Part shown: one piece after another, positions 17,214 to 17,825 of the stretch
Layout of the letters: every line of letters starts with the position of its first letter
How positions within the stretch are numbered: the stretch's first letter is position 1
From: Smittium culicis
Taxonomy: Eukaryota; Kickxellomycota; Harpellomycetes; Harpellales; Legeriomycetaceae
Assembly (NCBI GenBank): GCA_001970855.1
Contig: LSSN01000562.1
Span: 1-17,825, forward strand
DNA: 17,825 bases
Direction: 5' to 3'
Made by a program: the position numbers and the translations under genes
Notes under the pieces: model-generated
Told to the model about the DNA's origin: nothing
Database searches by the model: none
What the model saw: the letters and a program-made list of their open reading frames with translations, nothing else

Positions 17214-17465
17214 ATGCTCTATAAGAAGGGAGATATGCGTAAATTATTCTATTTGATTGAAAAAACTTCACTTTTACAACTCCCTAATTTTATTTCCAAC
17301 ATTGAAATTGAAAAGTCCTCATATTTTTTTACAGTGCCTAAAATGGTTTTTTTTTTTTCAGATTTAGATAATCTTAATCGTATAGATAAAGCACTGATCA
17401 TCTTTCTTGCGGAAATTACCGAGTTTGAGGCAAATAGGGAGGTTTGGATCAAATTTGGCCAATAG
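17214..17465 (+). CDS. Possible DASH complex subunit Dad1 (gene model uncertain)
   Basis: The last 35 codons carry a pattern like the core of Dad1, a small helical subunit of the fungal DASH/Dam1 ring that couples kinetochores to microtubules. The residues are DNLN (52-55), L61, A66, EF (70-71), W78 and F81, with the spacing I expect between the family's NLN, EF and W-x-x-F positions. The rest is weak. Unspliced, the frame gives 83 aa, normal for Dad1, but residues 35-49 (SSYFFTVPKMVFFFS) come from a T-rich stretch that looks like intron (CCCTAATTTT, then T12CAG). An alternative spliced model is 17124-17151, 17203-17238 and 17362-17465: all GT-AG, in phase, 55 aa. Both share the C-terminus. 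The family call is from memory of the motif spacing and is tentative. Confidence 0.35.
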   Translation: MLYKKGDMRKLFYLIEKTSLLQLPNFISNIEIEKSSYFFTVPKMVFFFSDLDNLNRIDKALIIFLAEITEFEANREVWIKFGQ

Positions 17466-17825
17466 CAACAGGAATGCACCTCATATTTAACACTTTTTCT
17501 TTTCTTGCGAATTTATTGATATGTTATTGGCTGGCTAAATTCTTTCTAAAATAAACGACTTTATATTTTACTTCAATTTGGGTAATAATTGATTCGGTAT
17601 TTTATAGCCTTTTAATTCCTTTTGCCTATTGGCTTAAAAATATTATTTATCGAATAGATGATGAATATAAAAATTGAGAGCGAAATAATTTTCTAAAATC
17701 CAGTTGGGAATTTTCCAGGTATTTGGTCACTTATTACCAGACTACTTTTAACCATATGGGCAATTCTTTACGAAGAAGTCGTTTTATAGTGTAAAGAGTT
17801 TCAGTGTATAAAATCGCATAAAAAA
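17466..17825. other. Non-coding end of window
   Basis: AT-rich sequence downstream of the small + gene. No open frame of note, RNA gene or repeat is seen before the window ends. Confidence 0.5.

Noticed and set aside
1..17825. CRISPR arrays, rRNA, bacterial operons or a defence or biosynthetic cluster
   Set aside because: No regularly spaced repeats, no rRNA-like sequence, and the genes are unrelated eukaryotic housekeeping or surface genes on mixed strands.

Overview
The window looks like nuclear DNA of an AT-rich fungus, probably an early-diverging one. It is strongly AT-rich by eye and has short spliceosomal introns (about 77-163 nt) with GTAA/GTAT-type donors. It carries eukaryotic housekeeping genes, a fungal-style serine-rich cell-surface protein and a possible fungal-specific DASH-complex subunit. 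The eIF3f, Mcr1-type reductase, PFK-2, Tls1 and Sym1 calls rest on family motifs. A lineage such as the Kickxellomycotina/Harpellales is only a guess.

Layout, left to right. There is an unrecognised 249-aa gene on + (307-1056). Two genes on - follow: eIF3f (1651-2574) and a mitochondrial-type NADH-cytochrome b5 reductase (3452 to about 4468), whose start codon appears to sit in its own mini-exon. A gene-poor stretch (4469-7488) carries three related elements of about 190 bp with CCCTTTCCCG-type ends and TTAA flanks, two direct and one inverted; they look like piggyBac-type MITEs. On + come a ten-exon 6-phosphofructo-2-kinase/fructose-2,6-bisphosphatase gene (7489-9743) and a four-exon Tls1/C9orf78-type spliceosome-associated gene (11440-12782). 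On - come a secreted serine-rich, probably GPI-anchored protein (14292-14906) and a Sym1/Mpv17 inner-membrane protein (16463-17077). The latter is divergent from a small + gene (17214-17465) that resembles the DASH subunit Dad1.

These genes do not form a pathway; this is an ordinary eukaryotic gene neighbourhood with long intergenic spacers. I found no new multi-gene system. The observation most worth a second look is the PFK-2/FBPase-2 protein. Reconstructed across nine introns with consistent phases, it keeps the kinase P-loop but has lost both catalytic histidines of the phosphatase half (RHG becomes RDF, CHQ becomes APS). It is therefore predicted to make, but not break down, fructose 2,6-bisphosphate. 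Next in interest are the TTAA-flanked repeat family, the one-codon first exon of the reductase, the Dad1 candidate, and the surface-protein gene combining a 30-codon serine tract with a T8G12 tract just upstream of its start.
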